Below, in pieces: positions 36,248 to 47,368 of a stretch of DNA of 64,000 nt. The translations under genes were made by a program, and so were the position numbers. Within the stretch, counting starts at the first letter, position 1; each line of letters opens with the position of its first letter. Below the pieces are notes generated by a model. That model ran no database searches. It worked only from the letters and a program-made list of their open reading frames with translations, and was not told the origin of the DNA. The stretch comes from Aurantimonas endophytica (GTDB taxonomy: Bacteria > Pseudomonadota > Alphaproteobacteria > Rhizobiales > Rhizobiaceae), in NCBI RefSeq assembly GCF_014196845.1, contig NZ_JACIEM010000002.1:558001-622000 (forward strand), given 5' to 3'.

Positions 36248-36846
36248 CGCGCCGCAGCCGCATCCCCAATCTCGGCGGGGCAAAGGCCTTCGTGCTGCAT
36301 CCGCCGCATGCGACCACCGCGGCGCTGTTGCGCCAGCTGGCGGCGATCGGCCTCGACCCGGTCGAGTGCTGGCCGGACCTGCCGGCCGAGGCGCTGGTCG
36401 CCGACTTCGTCTTCTTCGACGCCGATCTCGGCTACGACGCGCAGTTTCCCTGGGCGCCGGGCGAGGCGCCGATGCCGATGATCGCGCTGATCGGCTCCGA
36501 AGCGCCGGGCCGCATCGAATGGGCGCTGTCGCACGGCGCCCATTCCCATCTCGTCAAGCCGGTGGCCAATTCCGGCATCTATTCCGCGCTCCTCATCGCC
36601 CGCCAGGGCTTCGAGGCTCGCCAAAGCCTCGCCGACGAGGTGCGCGGGCTGAAATCGCGCGTCGCCGAGCGCCAGACCATCGTGCGCGCCGTCGTCGCGC
36701 TCGGCGCCGGCGGGGTCGGCGAGGAGCGCGCCTATGCCCAGCTGCGGGCGCTGTCGATGAGCTGGCAGACGACGATCGAGGAGGCGGCGCGCCGCGTCCT
36801 GGCACTCGAGGAGGGAGGGCGCGATGAGCGGGCAAATCGTCTCTGA
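36244..36846 (+). CDS. AmiR-like ANTAR-domain antiterminator
   Basis: A 200-residue protein. Residues about 15-130 form a pseudo-receiver domain (FVFFDADLGY, MIALIGSEAPGRIEWALSHGAHSHLVKP) lacking a convincing phosphorylation site, as in AmiR. A coiled-coil helix and a C-terminal ANTAR domain follow (ERQTIVRAVVALGAGGVGEERAYAQLRALSM). ANTAR proteins bind leader RNA and prevent termination. Start is GTG, overlapping the amiC-like stop; such coupling is known to be needed for AmiC-AmiR complex formation in Pseudomonas. The end overlaps the permease gene by 23 bases. Confidence 0.88.
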   Translation: MTRRSRIPNLGGAKAFVLHPPHATTAALLRQLAAIGLDPVECWPDLPAEALVADFVFFDADLGYDAQFPWAPGEAPMPMIALIGSEAPGRIEWALSHGAHSHLVKPVANSGIYSALLIARQGFEARQSLADEVRGLKSRVAERQTIVRAVVALGAGGVGEERAYAQLRALSMSWQTTIEEAARRVLALEEGGRDERANRL

Positions 36847-37735
36847 GCCGCTGCCCACCGTGGCGGCTCCCCTGCCGAAGCCGGCGAGCGTGCTGGTGCA
36901 GCTCTTGCGCCGGCCGCTGGCGGTGATCGGCCTCGTGATGATCCTTATCACCGTCGGCGGCGCCATCGCCGCGCCGTGGCTGACCGCCTACGGCCCCAAC
37001 GACCAGCTCTTCGACGGGCTGACGCTGGAGGGCGCGCCGATGCCGCCCGGCGGCGCCTACATCCTCGGCACCGACCTGCTCGGCCGCGACCTGCTGACGC
37101 GCATCCTCTACGGCGCCCGCACCTCGCTGATCATCGGCATCGTCGCCAACGGTGTCGCGCTGATCATCGGCACGCTGGTGGGCGTCACCGCCGGCTTCTT
37201 CCGCGGCTGGATCGGCGCGATCCTGATGCGCTTCACCGATTTGATGATGGCCTTCCCGGCGCTGCTTCTGGCGATCTGCCTCGCCGCGGTGCTGTCGCCG
37301 AGCCTGTGGATCGTCGCAATGGTCATCGCGCTGGTCAACTGGGTGCAGACCGCGCGCATCGTCTTCGCCGAGACGAGCTCGCTCGCCGAGCGCGAGTTCA
37401 TCGACGCCGAGCGCGCCATCGGCGCCTCGACGCCGCGCATCCTGTTCCGCCACATCCTGCCGCATCTCCTGCCGACGATCATCGTCTGGGGCACGCTCGG
37501 CATCTCGACGACGGTGCTGCTCGAGGCGACGCTGTCCTATCTCGGCGTCGGCGTGCAGCCGCCGACTGCCTCCTGGGGCAACATCATCTTCGAGAACCAG
37601 ACCTATTTCCAGGCGGCGCCCTGGCTGGTGTTCTTCCCCGGCGCGGCGATCCTTTCGCTGGCGCTCGCCTTCAACCTCGTCGGCGACGCGATGCGCGACA
37701 TCCTCGATCCCACCCAGCGGGGGCGTCTGTCATGA
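36824..37735 (+). CDS. ABC transporter permease (DppC/OppC type) of amide operon
   Basis: A 303-residue inner-membrane permease with a DppC-type N-terminal helix, an extended periplasmic segment (GTDLLGRDLLTRILYGARTSL) and about five further helices. The EAA-like coupling loop is EFIDAERAIGASTPRILFRHI. It pairs with the following DppB-type permease to form the channel of an importer of the peptide/nickel/opine family. It starts inside the amiR-like gene and overlaps the next gene by 4 bases. The C-before-B order is less common than B-C. Confidence 0.9.
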   Translation: MSGQIVSEPLPTVAAPLPKPASVLVQLLRRPLAVIGLVMILITVGGAIAAPWLTAYGPNDQLFDGLTLEGAPMPPGGAYILGTDLLGRDLLTRILYGARTSLIIGIVANGVALIIGTLVGVTAGFFRGWIGAILMRFTDLMMAFPALLLAICLAAVLSPSLWIVAMVIALVNWVQTARIVFAETSSLAEREFIDAERAIGASTPRILFRHILPHLLPTIIVWGTLGISTTVLLEATLSYLGVGVQPPTASWGNIIFENQTYFQAAPWLVFFPGAAILSLALAFNLVGDAMRDILDPTQRGRLS

Positions 37736-38652
37736 TCGCCTATCTCGCCCGCCGATTGGTCCAGTCTGCGCTGATCCTCCTCGGCGTCTCGCTGATCACC
37801 TTCGCGCTGCTCTATCTGCTGCCGGCCGACCCGGTACGCCAGATCGCCGGCCGCAGCGCGACGGCCCAGACCGTCGAGAACATCCGCCGCGAACTCGGCC
37901 TCGACCAGCCCTTCCTCGTCCAGTACGGGCGCTATCTTTACGGCCTGCTGCAGCTGGATCTCGGCCGCTCCTATTTGCAGCGCTCGGAAGTCTCGGAGCT
38001 GATCGCAGCAAGGCTGCCGGCGACGCTGCTCCTGATGCTCGGTGCCATCGTCTGCGAGCTCGTCCTCGGCCTGACCATGGGGCTGGTGGCGGCGCTCCGG
38101 CGCGGCACCGCCACCGACCAGGCGCTGATGGTCGGCTCCTTCGTCGGCGTCTCGGCGCCGCAATTCGTCGTCGGCCTGCTGCTTCTCTACGTCTTCGCGG
38201 TGCGCCTCGGCTGGTTCCCGATCGGCGGCTACGGCACCTTCGCCCACCTTGTCCTGCCATCCCTCACGCTCGGCATCCTCGGCGCCGGCTGGTACTCGCG
38301 GATGATGCGATCCTCGATGATCGACGTCCTGCGCCAGGACTATATCCGCACGGCACGCGCCAAGGGCCTCGCCCGCTATACCGTGCTGTTCCGCCACGCG
38401 CTGCCCAACGCCATCCTGCCGGTGATAGCGATGATCGGCATCGACATCGGCCTGTTCATGAGCGGCATCGTCGTCGTGGAAAGCGTCTTCGGCTGGCCCG
38501 GCATTGGCCAGCTTGCATGGCAGGCGATCCAGCGGGTCGACATCCCGATCATCATGGGCGTCACCCTGGTCTCGGCCTGCGCCATCGTCATCGGCAATCT
38601 CCTGGCCGATCTCGTCTCGCCGTTCATCGATCCCCGGATCAAGCTCCAGTAA
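37732..38652 (+). CDS. ABC transporter permease (DppB/OppB type) of amide operon
   Basis: A 306-residue permease opening MIAYLARRLVQSALILLGVSLITF and containing LYLLPADPVRQIAG, typical of DppB-type proteins. The coupling loop is [25 protein letters not shown], and it ends LVDLVSPFIDPRIKLQ-like (here LADLVSPFIDPRI). It has about six helices. The ATG overlaps the stop of the upstream permease. It is followed 23 bases later by the substrate-binding protein gene. Confidence 0.9.
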   Translation: MIAYLARRLVQSALILLGVSLITFALLYLLPADPVRQIAGRSATAQTVENIRRELGLDQPFLVQYGRYLYGLLQLDLGRSYLQRSEVSELIAARLPATLLLMLGAIVCELVLGLTMGLVAALRRGTATDQALMVGSFVGVSAPQFVVGLLLLYVFAVRLGWFPIGGYGTFAHLVLPSLTLGILGAGWYSRMMRSSMIDVLRQDYIRTARAKGLARYTVLFRHALPNAILPVIAMIGIDIGLFMSGIVVVESVFGWPGIGQLAWQAIQRVDIPIIMGVTLVSACAIVIGNLLADLVSPFIDPRIKLQ

Positions 38653-38675
38653 CCCCTCACGAAAGGAAGACCCGC

Positions 38676-40349
38676 ATGAAAGCCTGGCTCACCTCGACCG
38701 TCGCCGCGTCGGCAATCGGCCTGATGCTCAGCGCAGCGCCGGCGATGGCGCAGGACGCCGCCCCGGCACCCGCCGCCGATGCCTACACGGCGGATCCGGA
38801 CGCGAAGGAAGGCGGCGCGATCGTCATAACCTACAAGGACGACGTCGCGACGCTCGATCCGGCGATCGGCTACGACTGGCAGAACTGGTCGATGATCAAG
38901 AGCCTGTTCGACGGGCTGATGGACTACGTGCCGGGCACCACCGAGCTGCGGCCGGGCCTTGCCGAGAGCTACGAGATTTCCGAGGACGGACAGACCTTCA
39001 CCTTCAAGCTACGCCCGGGCGTCAAGTTCCACAACGGCCGCGAGATGACCGCCGAGGACGTCAAGTACTCGCTCGACCGGGTCACCAACCCCGAGACCCA
39101 GAGCCCCGGCGCCGGCTTCTTCGGCATGATCGAGGGCTATGACGCGGTGGAATCGGGCGAGGCCGACAGCCTCTCGGGCGTCACCGTCATCGACCCGACG
39201 ACGGTCGAGATCAAGCTGTCGCGGCCGGACGCCACCTTCCTGCACGTGATGGCGCTGAACTTCGCCTCTGTCGTTCCGCAGGAGGCCGTCGCCGAACACG
39301 GCGCCGATTTCGGCCAGAACCCGGTCGGCACCGGCGCCTTCAAGCTCGGCGAGTGGACGCTCGGCCAGCGCGTGGTGTTCACCAAGAATGAGGACTACTG
39401 GCGCGACGGCCTGCCCTATCTCGACCAGATCACCTTCGAGATCGGCCAGGAGCCGATCGTCGCGCTGCTCCGCCTGCAGAGCGGCGAGGTTGACATCCCG
39501 GGCGACGGCATCCCGCCGGCAAAGTTCCAGGAAGTCATGGCCGATCCCGAGCAGAAGGCCCGCGTCGTCGAGGGCGGCCAGCTGCAGACCGGCTACATCA
39601 CCATGAACGTCACGATGGCGCCCTTCGACCAGAAGGAAGTCCGCGAGGCGGTCAACATGGCGATCAACAAGGACCGCATCGTCCAGATGATCAACAACCG
39701 GGCGCTGCCGGCCAACCAGCCGCTGCCGCCCTCGATGCCCGGCTACGACGAGAGCTACGAGGGCTATGCCTACGACGTCGAGGCGGCGAAGGCGAAGCTC
39801 GCCGAGGCGGGCTTCGCCGACGGCTTCGAAACCGAGCTGTTCGTCATGAACACCGACCCCAACCCGCGCATCGCCCAGGCGATCCAGCAGGACCTGTCGC
39901 AGATCGGCATCCGTGCCGAGATCCAGTCGCTCGCCCAGGCCAACGTCATCGCCGCCGGCGGCGAGAAGGACGGCGCGCCGATGATCTGGTCCGGCGGCAT
40001 GGCCTGGATCGCCGACTTCCCCGATCCGTCCAATTTCTACGGCCCGATCCTCGGCTGCGCCGGGGCGATCCCGGGCGGCTGGAACTGGTCGTGGTACTGC
40101 AACGAGGAGATGGACAAGCGGGCGGCCGAGGCCGACTCGATCGTCGATCCCGCGCGCCAGGAGGAGCGGGCCGGGATGTGGTCGAAGATCTACACCGACA
40201 TCATGGCCGACGCGCCCTGGGTGCCGGTCTTCAACGAGCAGCGCTTCACCATGAAGTCGCCGCGCATGGGCGGTGCCGACAACCTCTATGTCGACCCGGT
40301 CCATATCCCGATCAACTACGACTACGTGTATGTGAACGATGTGCAGTAA
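38676..40349 (+). CDS. ABC transporter substrate-binding protein (family 5)
   Basis: A 557-residue exported binding protein. Signal peptide cleaves after SAAPAMA before QDA. Family 5 motifs are AESYEISEDGQTFTFKLRPGVKFHNG, EDVKYSLDR and GTGAFKLGEW. It delivers its ligand to the DppC/DppB channel encoded just upstream. By context the ligand may be a short amide or an amide-yielding peptide-like compound; the family more usually binds peptides. A good ribosome binding site (AAAGGAAG) precedes 38676. Its end overlaps the amidase start by 11 bases. Confidence 0.9.
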   Translation: MKAWLTSTVAASAIGLMLSAAPAMAQDAAPAPAADAYTADPDAKEGGAIVITYKDDVATLDPAIGYDWQNWSMIKSLFDGLMDYVPGTTELRPGLAESYEISEDGQTFTFKLRPGVKFHNGREMTAEDVKYSLDRVTNPETQSPGAGFFGMIEGYDAVESGEADSLSGVTVIDPTTVEIKLSRPDATFLHVMALNFASVVPQEAVAEHGADFGQNPVGTGAFKLGEWTLGQRVVFTKNEDYWRDGLPYLDQITFEIGQEPIVALLRLQSGEVDIPGDGIPPAKFQEVMADPEQKARVVEGGQLQTGYITMNVTMAPFDQKEVREAVNMAINKDRIVQMINNRALPANQPLPPSMPGYDESYEGYAYDVEAAKAKLAEAGFADGFETELFVMNTDPNPRIAQAIQQDLSQIGIRAEIQSLAQANVIAAGGEKDGAPMIWSGGMAWIADFPDPSNFYGPILGCAGAIPGGWNWSWYCNEEMDKRAAEADSIVDPARQEERAGMWSKIYTDIMADAPWVPVFNEQRFTMKSPRMGGADNLYVDPVHIPINYDYVYVNDVQ

Positions 40350-41283
40350 CTGCGACTACACGATCCACAGCCGCCACCATCATTTCGGCTGGGACAACAC
40401 GTTCCCGCCGGCGCAGGTGGTGGCGCCGGGCGCGACGATCGAATTCGAATGCCTCGATTCCTCCGGCGGTCAGCTGACCGCCGGATCGACCGTGGCCGAC
40501 GTCGAGGCGCTGGATTTCGGCAAGATCAACCCGGTGACGGGCCCGATCTTCGTCGAGGGCGCCGAGCCGGGCGATGCGCTGAAGATCACCATCGAATCCT
40601 TCAAGCCATCCGGCTTCGGCTGGACCGCCAACATCCCGGGCTTCGGCCTCCTGGCGGACGACTTCAAGGATCCGGCGCTGACGATCTGGAAATACGATCC
40701 GACGACCCTCGAGCCGGCATTGTTCGGCAAGGAGGGGCGGGTACCGCTCAAGCCCTTCGCCGGGACGATCGGCTGCGCGCCGGCCGAGGCGGGCCACCAT
40801 TCGGTGGTGCCGCCGCGGCGCATGGGCGGCAATCTCGACATCCGCGATCTCTCCGCCGGCACGGTGCTGTATTTGCCGGTCGAGGTGGCGGGGGCGCTGT
40901 TCTCCGTCGGCGACACCCATGCGGCGCAGGGCGACGGCGAAGTCTGCGGCACGGCGATCGAAAGCCCGATGAACACGGTGCTGACGCTCGACCTGGTCAA
41001 GGACGCCCGGCTGAAGATGCCGCGCTTCACCACCGCCGGGCCGGTGACGCGGCATCTCGACGCCAAGGGCTACGAGGTGACGACCGGCATCGGGCCTGAC
41101 CTGATGGCGGGGGCGAAGATGGCTGTCGCCGAGATGGTCGAGCTGCTCTCGGCGCGCTACCGGATGGACCCGGTCGACGCCTACATGCTGGTCTCGACCT
41201 GCGGCGACCTGCGCATCTCGGAGATCGTCGACATGCCCAACTGGGTCGTCTCCTTCTACTTCCCGCGTTGCGTCTTCGAATGA
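40339..41283 (+). CDS. Acetamidase/formamidase family enzyme
   Basis: A 314-residue cytoplasmic hydrolase of the FmdA/AmdA family. It opens CSNCDYTIHSRHHHFGWDN and contains GCAPAEAGHHSVVPPRRMGGN, then the signature LYLPVEVAGALFSVGD followed by THAAQGDGEVCGTAIES. These enzymes hydrolyse formamide, acetamide or similar to ammonia and the acid, supplying nitrogen. It is encoded immediately after the importer's binding protein and under an amide sensor, so it is the likely metabolic end point of the system. It is distinct from the nitrilase-type amidase AmiE of Pseudomonas. Confidence 0.92.
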   Translation: MCSNCDYTIHSRHHHFGWDNTFPPAQVVAPGATIEFECLDSSGGQLTAGSTVADVEALDFGKINPVTGPIFVEGAEPGDALKITIESFKPSGFGWTANIPGFGLLADDFKDPALTIWKYDPTTLEPALFGKEGRVPLKPFAGTIGCAPAEAGHHSVVPPRRMGGNLDIRDLSAGTVLYLPVEVAGALFSVGDTHAAQGDGEVCGTAIESPMNTVLTLDLVKDARLKMPRFTTAGPVTRHLDAKGYEVTTGIGPDLMAGAKMAVAEMVELLSARYRMDPVDAYMLVSTCGDLRISEIVDMPNWVVSFYFPRCVFE

Positions 41284-41317
41284 GGGCAGCTTCGATCCTC
41301 GTTGGGCGGCAGGGCGC

Positions 41318-41519
41318 CTTACCCCCCTCTGCTCTGCCGGGCTGTCGGGACGAGCCACGCGTCTCGTCCCGTCCTTCGGACCCCACCACAAGGGGGGAAA
41401 TCAGCCACGCGGCAGAGGCGTTGACCAGGCTCAGACGCTCCTGGAAGTCCGCAGCGATCATGCCAGCGATCTCCCCCCTTGTGGGGGAGATGGGCGGCAG
41501 CCCAGAGGGGGGTGCTTGG
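41318..41519. repeat. Rhizobial-type intergenic inverted-repeat element
   Basis: Outer arms at about 41321-41342 (CCCCCCTCTGCTCTGCCGGG) and 41494-41516 (complementary CGGCAGCCCAGAGGGGGG) are imperfect inverted repeats. Nested inside, CCACAAGGGGGGAAATC (near 41386-41402) matches the complement of GATCTCCCCCCTTGTGG (41468-41484). Such short palindromic mosaics are common between genes in Rhizobiales (RIME-like). It lies between the amidase and the ATPase gene of one operon and would form a long hairpin in the mRNA. No transposase is present. Confidence 0.65.
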
Positions 41520-41533
41520 CACCTCAGCCACCC

Positions 41534-43330
<1,797 letters not shown>

Positions 43331-43532
43331 GCCGCGGCGAAGCCTGTCGAGGCGAGACCGTTGACTACGAAGGGTCGAAGTCGATCGCTGCGAAGGCGGA
43401 TCTCCAGCTCGCGTCGATCCTTGCAGCAGCCCGGCCTGGCTCAAATTGCGGCGGATTTTTCCGAGGCTGCTCGCCGGCCTCAAGAGGGCAGGCACCTCCT
43501 CGGTTCGCCGCGCCTGGCGCAGCCTCCCGACG

Positions 43533-44981
43533 TCATGCGTACAGTTCGGCAAGTCCCAGAAGCCCGACATCATCCATCGGCCGGCCGATCAACTGCAAGC
43601 CCATCGACCGCATGGACCGGTCGAAACCGGCAGGCACGCTGATGACCGGGCAACCCGACAGCGTCCCCGGCGCGACGACTTCCATCCAGCGGTGATAGCT
43701 GTCCATGGTCCGGCCGGCGATCTCGCGCGGCCAGTGCCAGTCGGCATCGAAGGCGAACAGCTGCGCCGAGGGCAGCGTCAGCGCATCGAAATGCTCGAAC
43801 AGGCGCAGGCATTCCAGATACCATTCGGATCGGGTCCGCGCCGCCACATAGATCGCCTCGGCACCGAGGCGGCGCCCGTTCTCGATCTCCCAGCGCATCT
43901 CGGGCTTCAGCAGGTCCCGCGTCGCGGGGTCATCGTGAAGCGGGCCGTATTTGCCGGCGATGGAGAATTGCCTGAGCACCACGAAGGCGGACCAGAGGCG
44001 CTCCCAGTCGAACTTTGGCAGCACCGGCTCGATGGTGCAGCCGGCATCGGCCAGCCGCGACAACGCCAGTTCGCAGACATCGAGCACACCCGCCTCCATC
44101 GGCAGGTGACCGCCGAGATCGCCGAGCCAGGCGATCCGTCCGGGGCGGGCATGAACGCCGGGCTCCCACCGGAGGCCATCCTGCAGCGAGAGCGGCGCCC
44201 GCGGATCGGGGCCGGCCTCGATCGCCAGAAGCCCGGCGAGGTCCGCGACGCTGCGCGCCACCGCGCCGTCGGTCGACAGCTGGGAGTAGAACAGGTCTTC
44301 CGATCCGGCATTCGGCACGCGTCCCTGCGAGGGGCGCATGCCGTAGACATTGTCGTAGCCGGCGGGGTTGCGGAGCGAGCCGCCCATGTCGCTGCCATCG
44401 GCGACGGGCAGCATGCGCAGCGCCAGGGCGACGGCCGCGCCGCCGCTGGAGCCGCCGGCGCTGCGGCTCGGGTCGAAGGCGTTGCGGGTCGTTCCGAAGA
44501 CGGGATTGTAGGTGTGGGAGCCGAGCCCGAATTCCGGCGTGTTGGTCTTGCCGATGACGATGGCGCCGGCGGCGCGGATGCGCGCGACGGTCAGGCTGTC
44601 GGCATCCGGCACGAAGTCGGCATGGATCGGCGAGCCGAAGGTGGTGCGGAGCCCCTTCGTGGCGGCGAGGTCCTTGATGGCGATCGGCAGGCCGTGCAGC
44701 AGCCCGTCCGGCCCTTGCGCGCGGAGCCGCTCGTCCGCCGCGTCGGCCTCGGCGAGGATGGCTTTCCGATCCCGCAGCGAGACGATGGCGTTGTGGGCCG
44801 GATTGACCCGGTCGATGTGATCGAGGAAGGCCGTGACGATTTCGCGTGACGACACCTTGCCGTCGACGACCAGGGCAGCCAGTTGCGAGGCGCCGAACCG
44901 GCAGAGCTCCGGGATCGCCAGTCCGGGCGGCGCGAGCAGATCCCCATTCGCGTCGAAGGGGGAGGTGACGGGCGCCGTCAG
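43533..44981 (-). CDS. Amidase signature family hydrolase
   Basis: An approximately 482-residue amidase. Catalytic triad motifs are visible: lysine in AIKDLAATKG, serines in GGSSGGAAVALA and nucleophile region GSDMGGSLRNPA. The C-terminal part includes YHRWMEVVAPGTLSGCPVISVPAGF. It hydrolyses carboxamides. No ATG, GTG or TTG lies near the expected N-terminus. The best start is a CTG at 44981 that overlaps the stop of the upstream gene (CTGA) with GAGGAG 8 bases before it; the exact start is therefore uncertain. It is the last gene of the nine-gene peptide operon. Confidence 0.85.
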   Translation of the reverse strand: MTAPVTSPFDANGDLLAPPGLAIPELCRFGASQLAALVVDGKVSSREIVTAFLDHIDRVNPAHNAIVSLRDRKAILAEADAADERLRAQGPDGLLHGLPIAIKDLAATKGLRTTFGSPIHADFVPDADSLTVARIRAAGAIVIGKTNTPEFGLGSHTYNPVFGTTRNAFDPSRSAGGSSGGAAVALALRMLPVADGSDMGGSLRNPAGYDNVYGMRPSQGRVPNAGSEDLFYSQLSTDGAVARSVADLAGLLAIEAGPDPRAPLSLQDGLRWEPGVHARPGRIAWLGDLGGHLPMEAGVLDVCELALSRLADAGCTIEPVLPKFDWERLWSAFVVLRQFSIAGKYGPLHDDPATRDLLKPEMRWEIENGRRLGAEAIYVAARTRSEWYLECLRLFEHFDALTLPSAQLFAFDADWHWPREIAGRTMDSYHRWMEVVAPGTLSGCPVISVPAGFDRSMRSMGLQLIGRPMDDVGLLGLAELYA

Positions 44982-46132
44982 GATCCCATCTCCTCGCCGG
45001 TGATCTCGACCAGCAGCCCTGCCATCAGCCGGGCGCGCTGGTCGAGGCTCTCGACGGTGATGTACTCGCCGAGCGTGTGATAGCCGCCGCCGACGAGGCC
45101 GAGCCCGTCTAGCGTCGGCAGGCCAATGGCCCCGGTGAAGTTGCCGTCCGACCCGCCGCCGGAGCTGCCGTGCGAGATGGTGGCGCCGAGCGTCGCGGAG
45201 ACTTCCTCGGCGAGCGCGTAGAGCCGCATCGTGCCGGGGCCTGGCTCCCAGACCGGCCGGACGACGCCGAGCGTGACCGCAAAGCCGGTGCCGTCTTCCC
45301 GGGTTTCGTTGAGCGCGAGCATCCGGTCGGTTCCGCGGTCGAGGTCCTCCTGGCGCTTGGCCATCGACAGCGCCTCGGCTTGGCAGGTGGTGGAGACGCA
45401 GTTCACCCATTGGCCGCCATGCACGACGCCGACGCTGAAGGTGCAGTCGTCGTCGGTCATGTCCTCGATCGCAAGGATCCGGCCGGCCATCTCGCGGATC
45501 GCCGAGCGGCCCTCCTTGAGCGACGCGCCGGCGTGGCTGGGGCGGCCCGTGGCGGCCAGGTTGAAGCGGGCGATGGCGTAGCGGCCGGTCACGACGCCGT
45601 TGCCGTTGATCGCCGGCTCCGGGACGAGGATCACCTTGTGCTTGGCGGCCTCGGCCTCGATCAGCTTGCGGGTGCCGGGGCTGCCGATCTCCTCGTCGCA
45701 GGTGAGCAGCACCGACACCGGCAGCTTCGTTTCGACGCCCGCCTCGATCAGCGCCCGCACCGCCTGCAAGGCGGCGAAGGTGCCGCCCTTCATGTCGAGG
45801 ATGCCGGGGCCGTAGCAGCGATCGCCGTCGCGCCGGAACGGCAGCTTTTCCAGCGTCCCGACCGGATGCACCGTGTCCAGATGCGCCATGATCAGGATGC
45901 CCGGCTCGCCCTTTCGCGGATGCGGGAAGGCGGCGCGCAGGCAGTCGCCGAGGCCGGCCGGACCGTCGATGCGCTCGACCGTGGCACCCATGGCGGCCAG
46001 ATCCTCGGCCGCCAGCGACATCATCCGGTTGACCGCGGCGACATCGAAGGTCGGGCTCTCGCACTCGACCCAGCGGCGCAGCCCCTCCAGCATGCGGTCG
46101 GCGTCGAGATCGAGTTCGGGCAATGGCGTCAT
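44978..46132 (-). CDS. M20 family metallopeptidase (glutamate carboxypeptidase-like)
   Basis: A 384-residue dizinc hydrolase. Motifs: MAHLDTVHPVG (His, Asp), GPGILDMKGG (bridging Asp), TCDEEIGSPGT (Glu pair) and a C-terminal GYHTLGEYI histidine. The lid domain spans about residues 180-290 (ATGRPSHAG). It resembles carboxypeptidase G2-type enzymes that remove C-terminal glutamate or split N-acyl amino acids. The start at 46132 has a GGGGGAAA ribosome binding site. It is 37 bases after the previous M20 gene. No signal peptide, so cytoplasmic. Confidence 0.88.
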   Translation of the reverse strand: MTPLPELDLDADRMLEGLRRWVECESPTFDVAAVNRMMSLAAEDLAAMGATVERIDGPAGLGDCLRAAFPHPRKGEPGILIMAHLDTVHPVGTLEKLPFRRDGDRCYGPGILDMKGGTFAALQAVRALIEAGVETKLPVSVLLTCDEEIGSPGTRKLIEAEAAKHKVILVPEPAINGNGVVTGRYAIARFNLAATGRPSHAGASLKEGRSAIREMAGRILAIEDMTDDDCTFSVGVVHGGQWVNCVSTTCQAEALSMAKRQEDLDRGTDRMLALNETREDGTGFAVTLGVVRPVWEPGPGTMRLYALAEEVSATLGATISHGSSGGGSDGNFTGAIGLPTLDGLGLVGGGYHTLGEYITVESLDQRARLMAGLLVEITGEEMGS

Positions 46133-46169
46133 GTCGTTTCCCCCTGTTTCCTGTCCGAGGCGCGCCGGC

Positions 46170-47330
46170 TCAGGCCGCGCCGAGCCGCCGCTCGACGATC
46201 CGCGCCAAGAGGCTCGCGCCGATCGGCAGGATGCCGTCGTCGAGGACGAAGCTCGGATTGTGCAGCGGCACGGTGCCGGCATGGCCGACCCAGCAATAGG
46301 CGCCGGGCACCGCCTGCAGCATGTCGGCGAAGTCTTCGCTGCCCATCGTCGGGCGCGGCTCGGTGAGGACGTTCCCGGCGCCGACGATGTCGGTCGCGGC
46401 CTCGGTGAAATAGCCGGTCTCGGCCGGGTGGTTGTCGAGCACCGAGAAGATGTCGCGGATGTCGACATCGATCTCGACCTCGAAGGACAGCGCCGCGCCG
46501 GCCGCGATCTTGCGCAGGCGGGTGCGGACCATCTCGCCGACCGCGTCGTCGAAGAAGCGGATCGTGCCGGCGAGGGCGGCCTCCTCCGGCACGACGTTGT
46601 AGGCCGAGCCCGAATGGATCTGGGTGATCGACAGCACCGCCGACTTCGTCGGGTCGGTGTTGCGGCTGACGATGCTCTGCAGCGCTGCGGCGAGATGCGT
46701 CGCGACGACGATCGGATCCCGCGATCTGTGCGGCATGGCGCCGTGGCTGCCGGCGCCGGTGATCTTGATGTCGAAGAAGCTGGCGCCGGCCATCCCCTTG
46801 CCCGGGAAGATCGAGATCTGGCCGGGCTCGAGGTCGGGCGAGTTGTGCAGGCCGTAGATCTCGTCGCAGGGGAAGCGCTCGAAGAGCTTGTCCGCCAGCA
46901 TGGCGCGGGCGCCGCCGAGCCCTTCCTCCGCCGGCTGGAAGATCAGCACGGCCGTCCCGGCGAAGTCGCGGGTCTCGGCAAGGTAGCGGGCTGCGCCGAG
47001 CAGCATCGTGGTGTGGCCGTCATGGCCGCAGCCGTGGAAGCGGCCGGGGATGGTCGAGCGGTAGGGAAGGTTCGAGAGCTCGTCCATCGGGAGCGCGTCC
47101 ATGTCGGCGCGCAGGCCGATACGGCGGCCGGGCCGCTTGCCCTCGATGATGCCGACGACGCCGGTGCCGCCGATGCCGCGATGCACGGTGACGCCCCATT
47201 CTTCCAGCTTGGCGGCGACGACGCCCGAGGTGCGCTTCTCCTCGAAGCCGATCTCGGGATGGGCGTGCAGGTCATGGCGGATGGCGACGAGGTCGCCCTT
47301 GAAGGCGTCGATCAGCGGCAGGACGGTCAT
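46170..47330 (-). CDS. M20 amidohydrolase (hippurate hydrolase/aminoacylase-like)
   Basis: A 386-residue amidohydrolase of the M20D type. It opens IRHDLHAHPEIGFEEKRT. The metal site includes HGCGHDGHTTMLLG, FQPAEEGLGGARAM and the late GSEDFADML; the lid has GSHGAMPHRSRDPI. These enzymes hydrolyse N-acyl amino acids such as hippurate, or dipeptides. It lies in the peptide operon between the M81 gene and the second M20 gene, with short gaps (38 and 37 bases). Confidence 0.9.
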   Translation of the reverse strand: MTVLPLIDAFKGDLVAIRHDLHAHPEIGFEEKRTSGVVAAKLEEWGVTVHRGIGGTGVVGIIEGKRPGRRIGLRADMDALPMDELSNLPYRSTIPGRFHGCGHDGHTTMLLGAARYLAETRDFAGTAVLIFQPAEEGLGGARAMLADKLFERFPCDEIYGLHNSPDLEPGQISIFPGKGMAGASFFDIKITGAGSHGAMPHRSRDPIVVATHLAAALQSIVSRNTDPTKSAVLSITQIHSGSAYNVVPEEAALAGTIRFFDDAVGEMVRTRLRKIAAGAALSFEVEIDVDIRDIFSVLDNHPAETGYFTEAATDIVGAGNVLTEPRPTMGSEDFADMLQAVPGAYCWVGHAGTVPLHNPSFVLDDGILPIGASLLARIVERRLGAA

Positions 47331-47368
47331 GGCAAGCTTCCTTGGCAAGAATGGAAAAGGGCGGCGTC

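Noticed and set aside
40339-41283. Calling the amidase AmiE because of the AmiC/AmiR neighbours
   Set aside because: Its motifs belong to the acetamidase/formamidase family, which is unrelated to the nitrilase-type AmiE.
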